Shown: positions 17,102-27,337, counted from the stretch's first letter. The stretch is DNA of 64,000 bases from Flavobacterium sp. (GCF_027484205.1 NZ_JAIXUB010000015.1:186001-250000), one strand, 5' to 3'. A program made the numbers and translations. The notes: generated by a model from the letters alone, not told the origin.

Positions 17102-17791
17102 TTATTTCAAAAGAATTGGTAAAACATCAGTGATTTTTTCTAATGATTTGAAGTTCTCGTGTTGAATTTCAAAATCAATTTTTTCATATTCCCAAGTAGT
17201 ATGATATGCAATATGATAGCCATGTCCACCAATATTTAAAACTGGTAAAACATCTGATTTTAAAGAGTTTCCAATCATGATAAAATCTTCAGGTTTTGTT
17301 TCTAAACGAGCTAACATTTTTTCATAATCCAATTCTTTCTTGTCGCTCATTACTTCAATATGGTGAAAATAATGACCAATTCCTGAATCGTGTAATTTTC
17401 TATGTTGGTCTTTTAAATCGCCTTTAGTCGCAACAACAAGTTTGTATTTTTCCTTTAACTGCTTTAAAACATCTTCTACTTCGGGCAAAAGTTCTACAGG
17501 TTTTTGCAATAAATCTTTTCCAATTTTGATGATTTTTTCTATTCCGTTACCTGATATTTGGTGATTGGTCAATTCCAAAGCCGATTCTATCATTGACAAA
17601 ACAAACGCTTTAATTCCGAAGCCATATAGCGGAAGATTTTTTACTTGATGACTTAATATCAATTGCAAAATCTCTTGATTAGAAGCATAATCGGTAAAAA
17701 GTTCACAGAATTTTGCTTGCGCTTCATCAAAGTAAGGTTCGTTATGCCACAAAGTATCGTCGGCATCGAAAGCGATTATTTTTGGGTTCAT
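17102..17791 (-). CDS. HAD family hydrolase
   Basis: This 229-residue cytosolic phosphatase-like protein has the HAD core. Motif I is FDADDTLWHNE (nucleophile Asp and acid Asp), and motif II is VVATKGD. Motif III is the lysine in MSDKKELDYEKML, and motif IV is FIMIGNSLKSDVLP. An alpha-helical cap lies between motifs I and II. The N-terminal DDTLWHNEPYF resembles the YjjG/GPH-like group. The substrate cannot be told from sequence. It starts two bases after the stop of the 475-residue exported-protein gene, so co-transcription is likely. Confidence 0.9.
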   Translation of the reverse strand: MNPKIIAFDADDTLWHNEPYFDEAQAKFCELFTDYASNQEILQLILSHQVKNLPLYGFGIKAFVLSMIESALELTNHQISGNGIEKIIKIGKDLLQKPVELLPEVEDVLKQLKEKYKLVVATKGDLKDQHRKLHDSGIGHYFHHIEVMSDKKELDYEKMLARLETKPEDFIMIGNSLKSDVLPVLNIGGHGYHIAYHTTWEYEKIDFEIQHENFKSLEKITDVLPILLK

Positions 17792-17793
17792 TC

Positions 17794-19221
17794 TTAATTT
17801 TGGAATTTATAAAATGAATAGTTACTGTTTTTATGATTAAAACCACCAAAATATAAGTTTGAATTAAAACGGAAAACAGTTTGACTAGTTAAATTACTTT
17901 TCTCTTCAGCGAAAGATCGTAATTCGTCAAAAGCTAATTTTTTAATTGTACCTTTAATGTGATTGAAATTGTTATCAAATAAACAATTGATGTAAACTAC
18001 TTTTCTGTTTGTATAAGAGTTTAAATTATTAACAGAATAATTAGAAGAAATTGCAGCGCCAATCAAAGCACCGGTTAAACCACCAATCATTCCACCATAC
18101 ATTGCAGCACTATTATTTTGAAGTGTAGAAACACCACCAATAGTCATGTAAATATTATTATCATTTTCAAAACATGCAATTGATGGATTCAGATTATAGA
18201 TTTTTCTTAGTAATTGACTTGATTTTTCTAAAATTCTTGTATTACTAATTTTTCCATTCTCTTGAATGATTTCAGAGTTTTTAAAATCAATTTCTTGGTC
18301 AGTAATTATTTCAAAGTTTTTTAGTTCATTACCTTCTAAATCTTTTATTGTCATTGCCATTTTACTAGAATTAATTTTCATTTGAATAATTTTATTATTC
18401 AATAAAAACGAATTAGAATCAAACGAGCTAAACTCACTTTGCACCATAAATGGTTGATTATATAATTTTTGAAAGCATGAAAAGTTTGATAAATTAATAT
18501 TTAATAATTGTGTAAAGTTTTGATTGTTATCAAAAGTTAGAATTAGATTATTGTCTTTTGTATATGCTTTTCTTTTATTGGCACTAAATGTCAATGATGG
18601 AGGTGTTTCGTTTACAATATTTTGAATTGTCAAAGCTGGTTCAAATGAAGTATATTCGTTTACAATTTCCCACAAATTAGTTTTTTTACTTTCATAATCA
18701 AGAAAAGTTTTATCTGATAAATCAATGGATTTCTTTTCCATTTGACCATCATTAAAAACATAAACATTTAAAATACTGGTATTTTTTACTACAGTTATTA
18801 AGTAAAAAACATTATTTATAGTGATTTTTTTAATTGGTTTTTCTTTCTCAAATTCTAATCTATATGATTTTATGTTTGTGCTTTTTGAATCAAAATCAAA
18901 ACATTGCGAAGCAATTTCTTTACTATTAAGATTAGACCAATAAGAATAATATTTATTGCCAGAAATACTATAGCCAATAATATCATAATAAAGTTTTGAT
19001 GGTCGCTGCGCTTTTAATGAATCTATTAAATTAAAGTTATCATCAAATCGTAGTGTGCGTGCATAATTCTTATCACTAAAAAATAAAGAAATTTGTTTTT
19101 TATCTTCTTCAACTACTTGAAAAACGTCTGAGTTTTTTGGTAATTTAAAATTGAATTCTTTTATAAGTTCTTGAGAAAATGAGACAGAAGTAACAAATAA
19201 GGCAAGAAGTAGTTTTTTCAT
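17794..19221 (-). CDS. Secreted hypothetical protein with a glycine-zipper segment
   Basis: This 475-residue protein has a short signal peptide ending FSQELIKEF. Most of the sequence is beta-rich, with repeated Phe, Asn and Ser, and could be a beta-propeller-like exported domain. Near residues 370-395 is MYGGMIGGLTGALIGAAISSN, a glycine zipper that could insert in a membrane or oligomerise. No catalytic motif is recognised and there is no T9SS sorting domain. It lies between metG and the HAD gene on the same strand, 45 bases from the metG stop. Confidence 0.75.
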   Translation of the reverse strand: MKKLLLALFVTSVSFSQELIKEFNFKLPKNSDVFQVVEEDKKQISLFFSDKNYARTLRFDDNFNLIDSLKAQRPSKLYYDIIGYSISGNKYYSYWSNLNSKEIASQCFDFDSKSTNIKSYRLEFEKEKPIKKITINNVFYLITVVKNTSILNVYVFNDGQMEKKSIDLSDKTFLDYESKKTNLWEIVNEYTSFEPALTIQNIVNETPPSLTFSANKRKAYTKDNNLILTFDNNQNFTQLLNINLSNFSCFQKLYNQPFMVQSEFSSFDSNSFLLNNKIIQMKINSSKMAMTIKDLEGNELKNFEIITDQEIDFKNSEIIQENGKISNTRILEKSSQLLRKIYNLNPSIACFENDNNIYMTIGGVSTLQNNSAAMYGGMIGGLTGALIGAAISSNYSVNNLNSYTNRKVVYINCLFDNNFNHIKGTIKKLAFDELRSFAEEKSNLTSQTVFRFNSNLYFGGFNHKNSNYSFYKFQN

Positions 19222-19266
19222 AGTTTTATTTAATCGTTTATATGGCTTGTTATGTAAATTTATTTT

Positions 19267-21333
19267 TTAAGAAATCAATGCACCATTTTCAACTCCGTCA
19301 GCATCCGGATTTACAAAAACCAATTTACCTTCTGCATTATTTGTCATCAAAATCATTCCTTGACTTTCAACGCCACGCAATGCTCTTGGTGCTAAGTTTA
19401 CTAAAACAGTAACACGTTTTCCAATTACTTCTTCTGGAGAAAAATGTTCTGCAATTCCTGAAACTATAGTTCTTACATCAATTCCAGTGTCAACTTTCAA
19501 TACTAAAAGCTTGTTAGCTTTAGGCATTTTTTCGGCTTCTAAAATAGTTCCAACTCGTAAATCTAATTTTGAAAAATCTTCAAATGTTGATGTTTCTTTT
19601 TGAACCGCTATTGCTTGTGCTGAGCTTGTCGAAGCATTAGCCACTTTTGTAGCTTCTAGTTTGTCTATTTGTTTTTGAATTTCGGCATCTTCTATTTGAG
19701 CAAATAAAATTTCGGCTTGTCCAATCAGATGTCCAGCAGGAATTAAATCACTTTTTTCAGAAACATCCTTCCAACTCAAATTCAAATCTGTTTTTAAAAT
19801 TCCAGATAATTTACATGCTGTAAATGGCAGGAAAGGTTCTGATAAAATTCTCAAAGCAGCTGCAATTTGCAAGGCAATATACATTTGAGTTTTTACTCGT
19901 TCTGGGTTTTCTTTAACCATTTTCCATGGTTCTTCATCGGCTAAATATTTATTTCCTAAACGCGCTACATTCATCAATTCGCCTTGTGCTTCTCTAAATC
20001 TAAATCGTTCAATTGACGATGAAATCACCGCAGGATACGCTTTTAATTCGGCTAAAGTTTGTTCGTCAACTTCTGTAAAATCATTTGGAGAAGGAACAAT
20101 TCCGTCGTAATATTTGTTCGTTAAAACAACCACACGATTGATGAAATTTCCTAAAATAGAAGCCAATTCATTATTATTTCTCGCCTGAAAATCTTTCCAA
20201 GTAAAGTCGTTGTCTTTAGTTTCTGGAGCATTTGAAGTCAATGCATAACGTAACGAATCTTGCTTATCTGGAAAATCTAATAAATATTCGTGCAACCAAA
20301 CTGCCCAATTTTTTGAAGTCGAAAGTTTGTTGCCTTCCAAATTCAAAAATTCATTTGCTGGAACATTGTCTGGCAAAATAAAACTTCCTTCAGCTTTTAA
20401 CATCGCAGGAAAAATAATGCAATGGAACACAATATTGTCTTTCCCAATGAAGTGAACTAATTTAGTATCAGCATCTTTCCAATACGGTTCCCAATCTTTT
20501 CCTTCTCTTGCTGCCCATTCTTTAGTTGACGAGATGTAACCAATTGGTGCGTCAAACCAAACGTATAATTTTTTCCCTTCTGCGCCTTCAACTGGAACGT
20601 CAATTCCCCAATCTAAATCACGTGTAACTGCACGAGGTTTTAATCCGTCATCGAGCCATGATTTTACTTGCCCAAGGACATTGGTTTTCCAATCTTTAGC
20701 GTGACCAACTAAAATCCATTCTTTTAAGAAATCGTCGTATCTATCTAAAGGTAAAAACCAGTGTTTAGTCGATTTTAAAATAGGAGTTTCACCAGTTATA
20801 GTCGATTTTGGATTGATTAAATCGGTTGCATTTAAAGTAGAACCACATTTTTCACATTGGTCGCCATACGCTTCTTCGTTGCCACACTTTGGACAAGTTC
20901 CCATTACAAATCTATCGGCTAGAAACTGATCTGCTTTTGCATCGTACAATTGTTCAGTTACTTCTTCAATGAAATCACCGTTATCATACAATTTTCTAAA
21001 AAATTCTGAAGCTGTATCGTGATGAATTTTAGACGAAGTTCTTGAATAATTGTCAAATGAAATTCCGAAATCAAGAAACGATTGACGAATAATTCCATCA
21101 TATTTATCGATGACTTGTTGCGGTGTAATGCCTTCTTTTTTAGCTTTCATAGAAATAGCAACGCCATGTTCATCGCTCCCGCAAATAAACGCAACATCTT
21201 TTCCTTGCAATCTTAAATAGCGAGCATAAATATCTGATGGAACATAAACTCCTGCTAAATGACCGATGTGAATTGGTCCGTTTGTATAAGGCAATGCTGC
21301 CGTTATAGTATATCTTTTTGGATTTTCTAACAT
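19267..21333 (-). CDS. metG: Methionine--tRNA ligase
   Basis: This 688-residue enzyme charges tRNA(Met). The HIGH motif is in [12 protein letters not shown] near residue 15. The zinc knuckle is [18 protein letters not shown], and the KMSKS-type motif is KLSTSKNW. The C-terminal domain [20 protein letters not shown] is the tRNA-binding, dimerising EMAP/Trbp111 domain. The ATG at 21333 is chosen because family members begin just before [16 protein letters not shown]. An upstream in-frame extension of 12 codons is unlikely. The linker before the C-terminal domain contains ASTSSAQA, encoded by a dispersed-repeat arm. Confidence 0.97.
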   Translation of the reverse strand: MLENPKRYTITAALPYTNGPIHIGHLAGVYVPSDIYARYLRLQGKDVAFICGSDEHGVAISMKAKKEGITPQQVIDKYDGIIRQSFLDFGISFDNYSRTSSKIHHDTASEFFRKLYDNGDFIEEVTEQLYDAKADQFLADRFVMGTCPKCGNEEAYGDQCEKCGSTLNATDLINPKSTITGETPILKSTKHWFLPLDRYDDFLKEWILVGHAKDWKTNVLGQVKSWLDDGLKPRAVTRDLDWGIDVPVEGAEGKKLYVWFDAPIGYISSTKEWAAREGKDWEPYWKDADTKLVHFIGKDNIVFHCIIFPAMLKAEGSFILPDNVPANEFLNLEGNKLSTSKNWAVWLHEYLLDFPDKQDSLRYALTSNAPETKDNDFTWKDFQARNNNELASILGNFINRVVVLTNKYYDGIVPSPNDFTEVDEQTLAELKAYPAVISSSIERFRFREAQGELMNVARLGNKYLADEEPWKMVKENPERVKTQMYIALQIAAALRILSEPFLPFTACKLSGILKTDLNLSWKDVSEKSDLIPAGHLIGQAEILFAQIEDAEIQKQIDKLEATKVANASTSSAQAIAVQKETSTFEDFSKLDLRVGTILEAEKMPKANKLLVLKVDTGIDVRTIVSGIAEHFSPEEVIGKRVTVLVNLAPRALRGVESQGMILMTNNAEGKLVFVNPDADGVENGALIS
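19612..19636 (-). repeat. Dispersed-repeat arm inside metG
   Basis: The plus-strand sequence contains TGCTGAGCTTGTCGAAGC, matching 14 bases of the intergenic arm exactly (TGAGCTTGTCGAAG). Read on the minus strand it encodes NASTSSAQA in the flexible linker before the C-terminal tRNA-binding domain. The TGA that would follow in the standard arm has changed to CAA in this frame. Confidence 0.85.
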
Positions 21334-21393
21334 GATAAAATTCGGTATATATAGTGCAAAAATAAGCAATAGATTTCAATTCAACTTAATTTA

Positions 21394-21401
21394 TATATTT
21401 G
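21394..21401 (+). promoter_or_regulatory. Bacteroidetes -7 box before the S66 peptidase gene
   Basis: TATATTTG fits TAnnTTTG and ends 22 bases before the ATG at 21424. The divergent metG gene starts 60 bases to the left. Confidence 0.5.
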
Positions 21402-21423
21402 TAGTTCCGTTTTAAAAACAAAA

Positions 21424-22383
21424 ATGAAGAAATTTACATTCTATATTCTAATTTTTATTTTCTCGATAAACCTTCAAGCTCAAAAAAAGATGATATTTCC
21501 ACCTAATTTAAAAAAAGGCGATACCGTTGCCATTGTAGCAACTGCAAGAAAAAATATTGAAGACAACTTACAACCTGCAATTTCTTGGTTAAAAAACTGG
21601 GGTTTAGAAGTGGTTATTGGTTCAACAATAGGATTAGACCATAACCAATTAGCAGGAACTGATGAGCAACGAGCTGCAGATTTTCAGACACAACTTGACA
21701 ATCCAAATATTAAAGCTATTTGGTGTGTTCGTGGCGGTTATGGAACGGTGCGAATGATTGATTTATTAGATTTTACTAAGTTCAAACAATCGCCAAAATG
21801 GATTGTTGGTTTTAGTGATGTTACCGTTTTACACAGTCATTTGAACACCTTGGGTTATGCGTCTATTCATGGAATTATGCCTGTAAGTTCAAAAGCTAGT
21901 GAAGAAGCAAAAGAAAGTTTGCGTAAATCTTTATTTGGCGAGCATTTAGAATATACTGTTCCATGCGAAAACATGAACCGACTTGGAACTGCGAAAGGTG
22001 AATTAGTTGGCGGAAATTTATCAATTTTATACAGTTTATTTGGTTCACCATCGGCAATTGATTGCTCAGATAAAATTCTATTTATAGAAGATTTAGATGA
22101 ATATTTATATCATATTGATAGAATGATGATAAATCTTAAACGTAATGGTTGCTTAGAAAGTCTAAAAGGAATTATTGTTGGCGGAATGACAAAAATGAAA
22201 GACAATGAAATTCCTTGGGGAAAAGACGCTTTAGAAATTATTGATGATGTAACTAAAAACTACAATATTCCAGTAATTTATAATTTTCCTGCTGGACACA
22301 TGGCTGATAATCGTGCGTTAATTTTTGGAAAACAAGTTTCTATAGAAGTAAACGATTTAGAAAGTAAAGTGGTTTTTGAATAG
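21424..22383 (+). CDS. S66 family LD-carboxypeptidase
   Basis: This 319-residue protein has a signal peptide ending LQAQ, then the S66 fold. The N-terminal strand KKGDTVAIVATA and the segment IWCVRGGYGTVRM are typical of LdcA-like muramoyltetrapeptide carboxypeptidases. The nucleophile Ser is in VGFSDVTVLH. The catalytic Glu is probably in LFIEDLDEYLYHIDRM and the His in FPAGHMADNRA. It removes the terminal D-Ala from murein tetrapeptides. The signal peptide suggests periplasmic action, while E. coli LdcA is cytosolic. It is followed by yraN 74 bases later. Confidence 0.93.
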   Translation: MKKFTFYILIFIFSINLQAQKKMIFPPNLKKGDTVAIVATARKNIEDNLQPAISWLKNWGLEVVIGSTIGLDHNQLAGTDEQRAADFQTQLDNPNIKAIWCVRGGYGTVRMIDLLDFTKFKQSPKWIVGFSDVTVLHSHLNTLGYASIHGIMPVSSKASEEAKESLRKSLFGEHLEYTVPCENMNRLGTAKGELVGGNLSILYSLFGSPSAIDCSDKILFIEDLDEYLYHIDRMMINLKRNGCLESLKGIIVGGMTKMKDNEIPWGKDALEIIDDVTKNYNIPVIYNFPAGHMADNRALIFGKQVSIEVNDLESKVVFE

Positions 22384-22457
22384 ATTTCTTTGATTAATTA
22401 GACTTTTTAGAAAGTTATATTAAAATCCAATAGTCTAATAATCTAACAATTTAAAGA

Positions 22458-22817
22458 ATGGCAGAACACAACGAACTCGGAAAAATTGGTGAAAAATTAG
22501 CTGTGGAATATCTCCAAAAAAACGGCTACGAAATTTTGGAAACCAATTGGGTTTTTCAAAAAGCAGAAATCGATATTATTGCTCAAAAAGAAAATATTCT
22601 TGCTATTGTTGAAGTAAAAACGCGTTCGTCAATTGATTTTGGTTTGCCTCAAGATTTTGTAAAACCAAATAAAATTCAATTTCTTGTAAAAGCCGCTAAT
22701 GAATATATTATTTCCAATGATTTAGATTTGGAAATTAGGTTTGATATTGTAGCAATTTATAAAGAAAAAGAAGTCTATAATATTGAACACATTGAAGAAG
22801 CCTTTTATTATTTTTAG
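22458..22817 (+). CDS. YraN family protein (UPF0102)
   Basis: This 119-residue protein is a predicted restriction-endonuclease-fold protein of the UPF0102/YraN family. It has the core GEKLAVEYLQKNGYEILETNW, then AEIDIIAQKE and IVEVKTRSS. The E-(x)-D and VEVKTR positions are the PD-(D/E)XK catalytic pattern. Cellular function is unsettled; a Holliday-junction-resolvase-like role has been proposed. Its stop overlaps the stop of the convergent toxin gene by four bases. Confidence 0.93.
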   Translation: MAEHNELGKIGEKLAVEYLQKNGYEILETNWVFQKAEIDIIAQKENILAIVEVKTRSSIDFGLPQDFVKPNKIQFLVKAANEYIISNDLDLEIRFDIVAIYKEKEVYNIEHIEEAFYYF

Positions 22818-23122
22818 ACTAAAAACAACTTCTTAATCTTAGTTGGAATATCTTCTTTAGAACTCCAAAATGATAGAATGTATACTTCATCAGTGTCAAA
22901 TAAATAATAAATTCCATAAGGAAATTTTGATAACCAAATTACTCGGATTGTTTTATATCTAAATTGAAAACTTTCAGGATTTTTAGAAATTTTCAAGAAA
23001 CAATTTCTAATATCTTTTTCAAATTTCTTTGCAATGGTTTTATTAATTTCAAAATAATGTGCAATTATTTCTTCAATTTCAATTGCTGCTGTTGATTTAA
23101 TAATGAGTTTTTTATAACTCAT
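22814..23122 (-). CDS. RelE/ParE family toxin
   Basis: This 102-residue protein has the RelE/ParE fold. It has an N-terminal helix pair (KSTAAIEIEEIIAHYFEIN), a central FEKDIRNCFLKISKNPESFQ, and the C-terminal strand segment WLSKFPYGIYYLFDTDEVYILSFWS. The FPYGIYY and ILSFWS positions are typical of ParE-like toxins, which poison gyrase or cleave mRNA. It overlaps the upstream antitoxin gene by 11 bases, the usual toxin-antitoxin coupling. Which target it hits cannot be told here. Confidence 0.85.
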   Translation of the reverse strand: MSYKKLIIKSTAAIEIEEIIAHYFEINKTIAKKFEKDIRNCFLKISKNPESFQFRYKTIRVIWLSKFPYGIYYLFDTDEVYILSFWSSKEDIPTKIKKLFLV

Positions 23123-23345
23123 ATTTAGACTTTAGATTATCTAAAAATTCAAAAGCATCACTATTAGAATCATTTTTTTGATTGTGATTTTCCAATCTTT
23201 TCTTTAACTCATTTTTTTGGTTTTGAGTTAAATTTAATGGTTCAATTTCTGTCAAAACAAATGACTTCACTTTTTTTAAAAGCGCAATGTCATTAATGTT
23301 TTGAAGTAAATCAAAAAGTATCGATTTTTCTGTTTGAATGCTCAT
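23112..23345 (-). CDS. Antitoxin of the RelE/ParE pair
   Basis: This 77-residue helical protein is encoded just before and overlapping the toxin gene. It starts MSIQTEKSILFDLLQNINDI and has a Lys/Glu-rich C-terminal half (NQKNELKKRLENHN) that would bind and block the toxin. No clear HTH or ribbon-helix-helix DNA-binding motif is visible. Assignment comes mainly from position, length and charge pattern. Confidence 0.75.
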   Translation of the reverse strand: MSIQTEKSILFDLLQNINDIALLKKVKSFVLTEIEPLNLTQNQKNELKKRLENHNQKNDSNSDAFEFLDNLKSKYEL

Positions 23346-23381
23346 TTTTCGAAAGTTATAGGCAAATATATAAATTTTTAT

Positions 23382-26300
23382 TTAAATCCTATTCATCAAT
23401 TCCAAAGCCTTATTAATACTCTTTACATTATCAAAAGTCAACAATAAACGTAAGCCGTTTTTGGTTTCTTTTTCTTTCATTTTGCAAAGGTTGCTGTTCA
23501 TTTGAACAAATTGAACCATTTTCATAAAACGATTCGATTGGTAGAAATCACTTTGCTGATCGCCCACAAAATAGCCAACCATTTTTCCTTGTTTCATTAC
23601 TAATTTCTCGATTCCGATAGCAGTTGCTTTCCATTTTATTCGGATGCTGTTCAGTAAGGCATTTGCTTCTTTTGGTAAAGCTCCAAATCGGTCAATTAAT
23701 TTCTGTTCGAATACTTCTAATGCTTCTTCGTTTTTAATCAAACTCAATTCGTTGTATAGATTTAAACGTTCGGTAATGTTATTGATGTATTCATCCGGGA
23801 AAAGCAATTCGAAATCGGTGTCGATTTGTAAATCTTTGACGTATTCTTTAGTTTCGATATCGTTTTCTGTTGGATATAAATCTTTGAATTCGTTTTCTTT
23901 CAACTCTTCAATGGCTTCGTTCATGATTTTTTGATAGGTATCAAATCCAATGTCATTAATGAAACCACTTTGTTCTCCGCCCAATAAATCTCCTGCACCA
24001 CGAATTTCTAAATCTTTCATGGCAATGTTAAACCCACTTCCTAATTCTGAAAATTGTTCTAAAGCATGAATTCGTTTTCTAGCATCATCGGTCATGGCAG
24101 AATATGGTGGCGTGATAAAATAACAAAACGCTTTTTTATTACTTCTTCCCACACGACCACGCATTTGATGCAAATCGGATAGACCAAAATTATTCGCATT
24201 ATTTATAAAAATCGTATTTGCATTGGGTACATCCAAACCACTTTCAATGATGGTTGTAGCTACTAAAACATCAAATTCGCCATTCATGAAAGCCAACATT
24301 AATTCTTCTAATTTTTTACCGTCCATTTGACCATGACCAATTCCAACTCGCGCATCGGGAACTAATCGTTGAATCATTCCGGCAACTTCTTTAATGTTTT
24401 CAATTCTGTTATTGATAAAGAATACTTGTCCGTTTCTTTGAATTTCATAGGAAATTGCATCGCGAATTAACTCTTCATGAAAACGAACCACATGCGTTTC
24501 AATAGGATATCTATTTGGTGGAGGTGTTGTAATAACCGATAAATCACGAGCAGCCATTAATGAAAACTGCAACGTTCTCGGAATTGGAGTTGCTGTCAAA
24601 GTAAGCGTATCCACATTAGCCGAAATTGTTTTGAGTTTGTCTTTTACGTTTACACCAAATTTTTGTTCTTCGTCAATAATCAACAAACCTAAATCTTTGA
24701 ATTTTACATCTTTGTTTACCAATTGATGTGTTCCAATGATGATGTCAACTCTTCCTTCGCCAAGATTTTTAATGGTTTCGGTTCTTTCTTTTGCAGTTCT
24801 AAAACGATTTAAGTAATTTACAGAAACCGGCATGTCTTTTAATCGTTCAGAAAAAGTACGATAATGTTGGTAAGCCAAAATTGTAGTTGGAACTAAAACA
24901 GCTACTTGTTTTCCATTATCGACCGCTTTAAATGCAGCTCGAATGGCAACTTCTGTTTTACCAAAACCAACATCACCACAGACTAATCGATCCATTGGTC
25001 TGTCGGTTTCCATATCGGCTTTTACATCTTGAGTTGCTGTAATTTGGTCGGGTGTATCTTCATAAATGAAGGAACTTTCCAACTCTTTTTGTAAATAACT
25101 ATCTGGTGCGCAAGCAAATCCTTTTTCCAATCTTCGCTTTGCATAAAGCTGAATTAAGTTGAAAGCAATATGTTTTACACGTGCTTTTGTTTTTTGTTTT
25201 AAAGCTTTCCAAGCACCACTTCCAAGTTTGTAAATCTTTGGAGGTGCGCCGTCTTTCCCGTTGTATTTAGAAATTTTATGCAACGAATGAATGCTTACGT
25301 AAACAATATCATTATCAGCGTAAACTAATTTTATAGCTTCTTGCGTTTTGCCTTCTACCTGAATTTTTTGCAATCCACCAAACTTTCCAATTCCGTGATC
25401 GATGTGAGTTACATAATCGCCTACCGTCAAAGAAGTAAGCTCTTTTAGAGTAATGGTTTGCTTTTTAGAATAACCGTTTTTAATATTGAATTTATGGTAA
25501 CGTTCAAATATTTGATGATCGGTGTAACAAGCTATTTGGTTTTCTTCATCGATAAATCCTTGAAATAATGGGAAAACGACAGTTTTATATTGTTTACGAA
25601 CGCTTTCATGGTTTTCTTCATCAATATCTTCAAAAATATCATGAAAACGATTGGCTTGATTTTCATTGGAACAAAACAAATAATTTTTAATTCCGTTGAA
25701 GTGATTTTCTGCCAAGTTGTTCATCAATAAATCAAATTGCTTATTGAAAGAGGGTTGAGGTTGAATATGAAATTCAATCGTTTTATCAATTTTATAAGTT
25801 GGCACATTGCTCAATTCTACTACAGAAAAGTTTAAGGCTTTCTTTAAAAATTGTTCTTGATTAAGGAATAAATCTTTAGGCTCAAGATGTTTTATGGTTG
25901 CGTCTAATTTGCTAAATACTTCGGTTGCTTTTGCAAAAAGTTTGTCTAATTGATTGCAAAGCAAATCGGTGTTTTGAATAAAAAGTACTGTTTTTTGGTC
26001 GATGTACTCTAAAAAACTTTCTCTGTTTTCTTCGAAGAATTTGTTTTCAACATTAGGAATGATAGAGATTTTCTTGAGTTTTTCAATAGATAATTGTGTT
26101 TCAACATCAAAACTTCTTATAGAATCTACTTCGTTTCCAAAAAACTCTATTCGATACGGATTATCATTTGAAAAAGAAAAAACATCGACAATTCCACCAC
26201 GAACAGAGAATTCACCTGGTTCTGTAACAAAATCTACTCTTTTGAAATTGTATTCAAACAGTACTTCGTTGATGAAATCAATAGCAATTTTATCGTTTAC

Positions 26301-26738
26301 CGAAATTTTTAACGTGTTTTTGTCAAGGTCTTTTTTGGTAACTACTTTTTCAAAAATGGCTTCAGCATAAGAAACAATTATAGCTGGTTTTTTTCGCGAA
26401 TTGATTCGGTTTAAAACTTCAGCTCTAAGTAGAATATTGGCGTTGTCGGTTTCGTCTATTTGATAAGGACGACGGTACGAACCTGGATAAAACAACACAT
26501 CTTGATCGTTGATGAGTTGCTCTAAATCGTTAAGATAATAAGCAGCTTCTTCTTTATCGTTAAACAACAATAAGAATGGCAATTCTGCTTTTTCAAAAGT
26601 AGATTGAATTACAAATGACAATGCCGAGCCCAACAAACCTTTTGCGTTTATTTTGGAGTCACGTTGCTCTAATGAAGCAGCTAAAAGTTGGACTTTTGCC
26701 GACTTTTGATAGACAGAAATGACGTTATTTTTACTCAA
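23382..26738 (-). CDS. mfd: Transcription-repair coupling factor
   Basis: This 1118-residue DNA translocase removes stalled RNA polymerase and recruits UvrA. The UvrB-like N-terminal region includes FYPGSYRRPYQ and VREGGIV-like GEFSVRGGIVDVFSF near residue 175. The RNA-polymerase-interaction (CarD-like) domain begins VGDYVTHIDHGIGKFGGL near residue 435. The translocase has Walker A GDVGFGKTEVAIRAA, DEEQKFG, TATPIPRTLQ and QMRGRVGRS. The C-terminal TRCF domain is present. The start is TTG at 26738, since the sequence LSKNNVISVY matches the expected N-terminus and no ATG is near. The upstream lipoprotein gene stops two bases away. Confidence 0.96.
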   Translation of the reverse strand: MSKNNVISVYQKSAKVQLLAASLEQRDSKINAKGLLGSALSFVIQSTFEKAELPFLLLFNDKEEAAYYLNDLEQLINDQDVLFYPGSYRRPYQIDETDNANILLRAEVLNRINSRKKPAIIVSYAEAIFEKVVTKKDLDKNTLKISVNDKIAIDFINEVLFEYNFKRVDFVTEPGEFSVRGGIVDVFSFSNDNPYRIEFFGNEVDSIRSFDVETQLSIEKLKKISIIPNVENKFFEENRESFLEYIDQKTVLFIQNTDLLCNQLDKLFAKATEVFSKLDATIKHLEPKDLFLNQEQFLKKALNFSVVELSNVPTYKIDKTIEFHIQPQPSFNKQFDLLMNNLAENHFNGIKNYLFCSNENQANRFHDIFEDIDEENHESVRKQYKTVVFPLFQGFIDEENQIACYTDHQIFERYHKFNIKNGYSKKQTITLKELTSLTVGDYVTHIDHGIGKFGGLQKIQVEGKTQEAIKLVYADNDIVYVSIHSLHKISKYNGKDGAPPKIYKLGSGAWKALKQKTKARVKHIAFNLIQLYAKRRLEKGFACAPDSYLQKELESSFIYEDTPDQITATQDVKADMETDRPMDRLVCGDVGFGKTEVAIRAAFKAVDNGKQVAVLVPTTILAYQHYRTFSERLKDMPVSVNYLNRFRTAKERTETIKNLGEGRVDIIIGTHQLVNKDVKFKDLGLLIIDEEQKFGVNVKDKLKTISANVDTLTLTATPIPRTLQFSLMAARDLSVITTPPPNRYPIETHVVRFHEELIRDAISYEIQRNGQVFFINNRIENIKEVAGMIQRLVPDARVGIGHGQMDGKKLEELMLAFMNGEFDVLVATTIIESGLDVPNANTIFINNANNFGLSDLHQMRGRVGRSNKKAFCYFITPPYSAMTDDARKRIHALEQFSELGSGFNIAMKDLEIRGAGDLLGGEQSGFINDIGFDTYQKIMNEAIEELKENEFKDLYPTENDIETKEYVKDLQIDTDFELLFPDEYINNITERLNLYNELSLIKNEEALEVFEQKLIDRFGALPKEANALLNSIRIKWKATAIGIEKLVMKQGKMVGYFVGDQQSDFYQSNRFMKMVQFVQMNSNLCKMKEKETKNGLRLLLTFDNVKSINKALELMNRI

Positions 26739-26740
26739 AA

Positions 26741-27337
26741 TTATTCTAAATCAGGATCAATATTTGTGGAAGGAACAGCTCTTGATGAATCTTTCATTTG
26801 GATAATATCAGGTTCACCTTCTTCTCTTGGAATTTGACTTCGAACAACAATTTCTTCTAATTGTAATTGTAGATAATCAATTTCCATATTGATTTCACCT
26901 ATAAGTTTTACTACTTTTTTATCTTGAATTTGATTCAAATTGATGAATAAATTCATAGATTTTATTTTGGTTACAATAACACCAATACGAGCTTTAGTTT
27001 GAGGTAAATTAAACTCAGTTGGAATATTATTGTTTAAAGCTACTGCTTTATCAGCTAATGTTTTTGCCTTTTTTTGAAAGGCACCAATGGTACTTTTTGG
27101 TTTTTGATTGATTTCACTAATGAAATTTCGCCATTCGTTCCAATTGTTTATTCTTGATTGCGTTGCAGGTTCTAATGGAGTTAATTCAAAAATCCAACCA
27201 CGATTGATGTTATCGAAAATAGCTTCGTTTTTCTTAGCTTGTTTTTCTTGTTCTATTTTGCGTTGCGCTGAATCATCTTGACAAGAAAATACTAAAAATG
27301 AGATAAGTGAAAGGAAAACTATTTTTATTTTCATCAT
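26741..27337 (-). CDS. Hypothetical lipoprotein
   Basis: This protein of about 198 residues has a lipoprotein signal peptide with a lipobox-like end (FLVFSCQDD). The mature part is helical and charged: a QRKIEQEKQAKKNEAIF stretch, WIFELTPLEPATQSRI, W.EWRNFISEI and a later LQLQLEEIVV coiled-coil-like segment. No named family is recognised. ATG 27337 is chosen; the next codon is also ATG. It should sit on the inner face of the outer membrane or in the periplasm. Since it is two bases from mfd, both genes probably share a transcript although they act in different compartments. Confidence 0.75.
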   Translation of the reverse strand: MMKIKIVFLSLISFLVFSCQDDSAQRKIEQEKQAKKNEAIFDNINRGWIFELTPLEPATQSRINNWNEWRNFISEINQKPKSTIGAFQKKAKTLADKAVALNNNIPTEFNLPQTKARIGVIVTKIKSMNLFINLNQIQDKKVVKLIGEINMEIDYLQLQLEEIVVRSQIPREEGEPDIIQMKDSSRAVPSTNIDPDLE

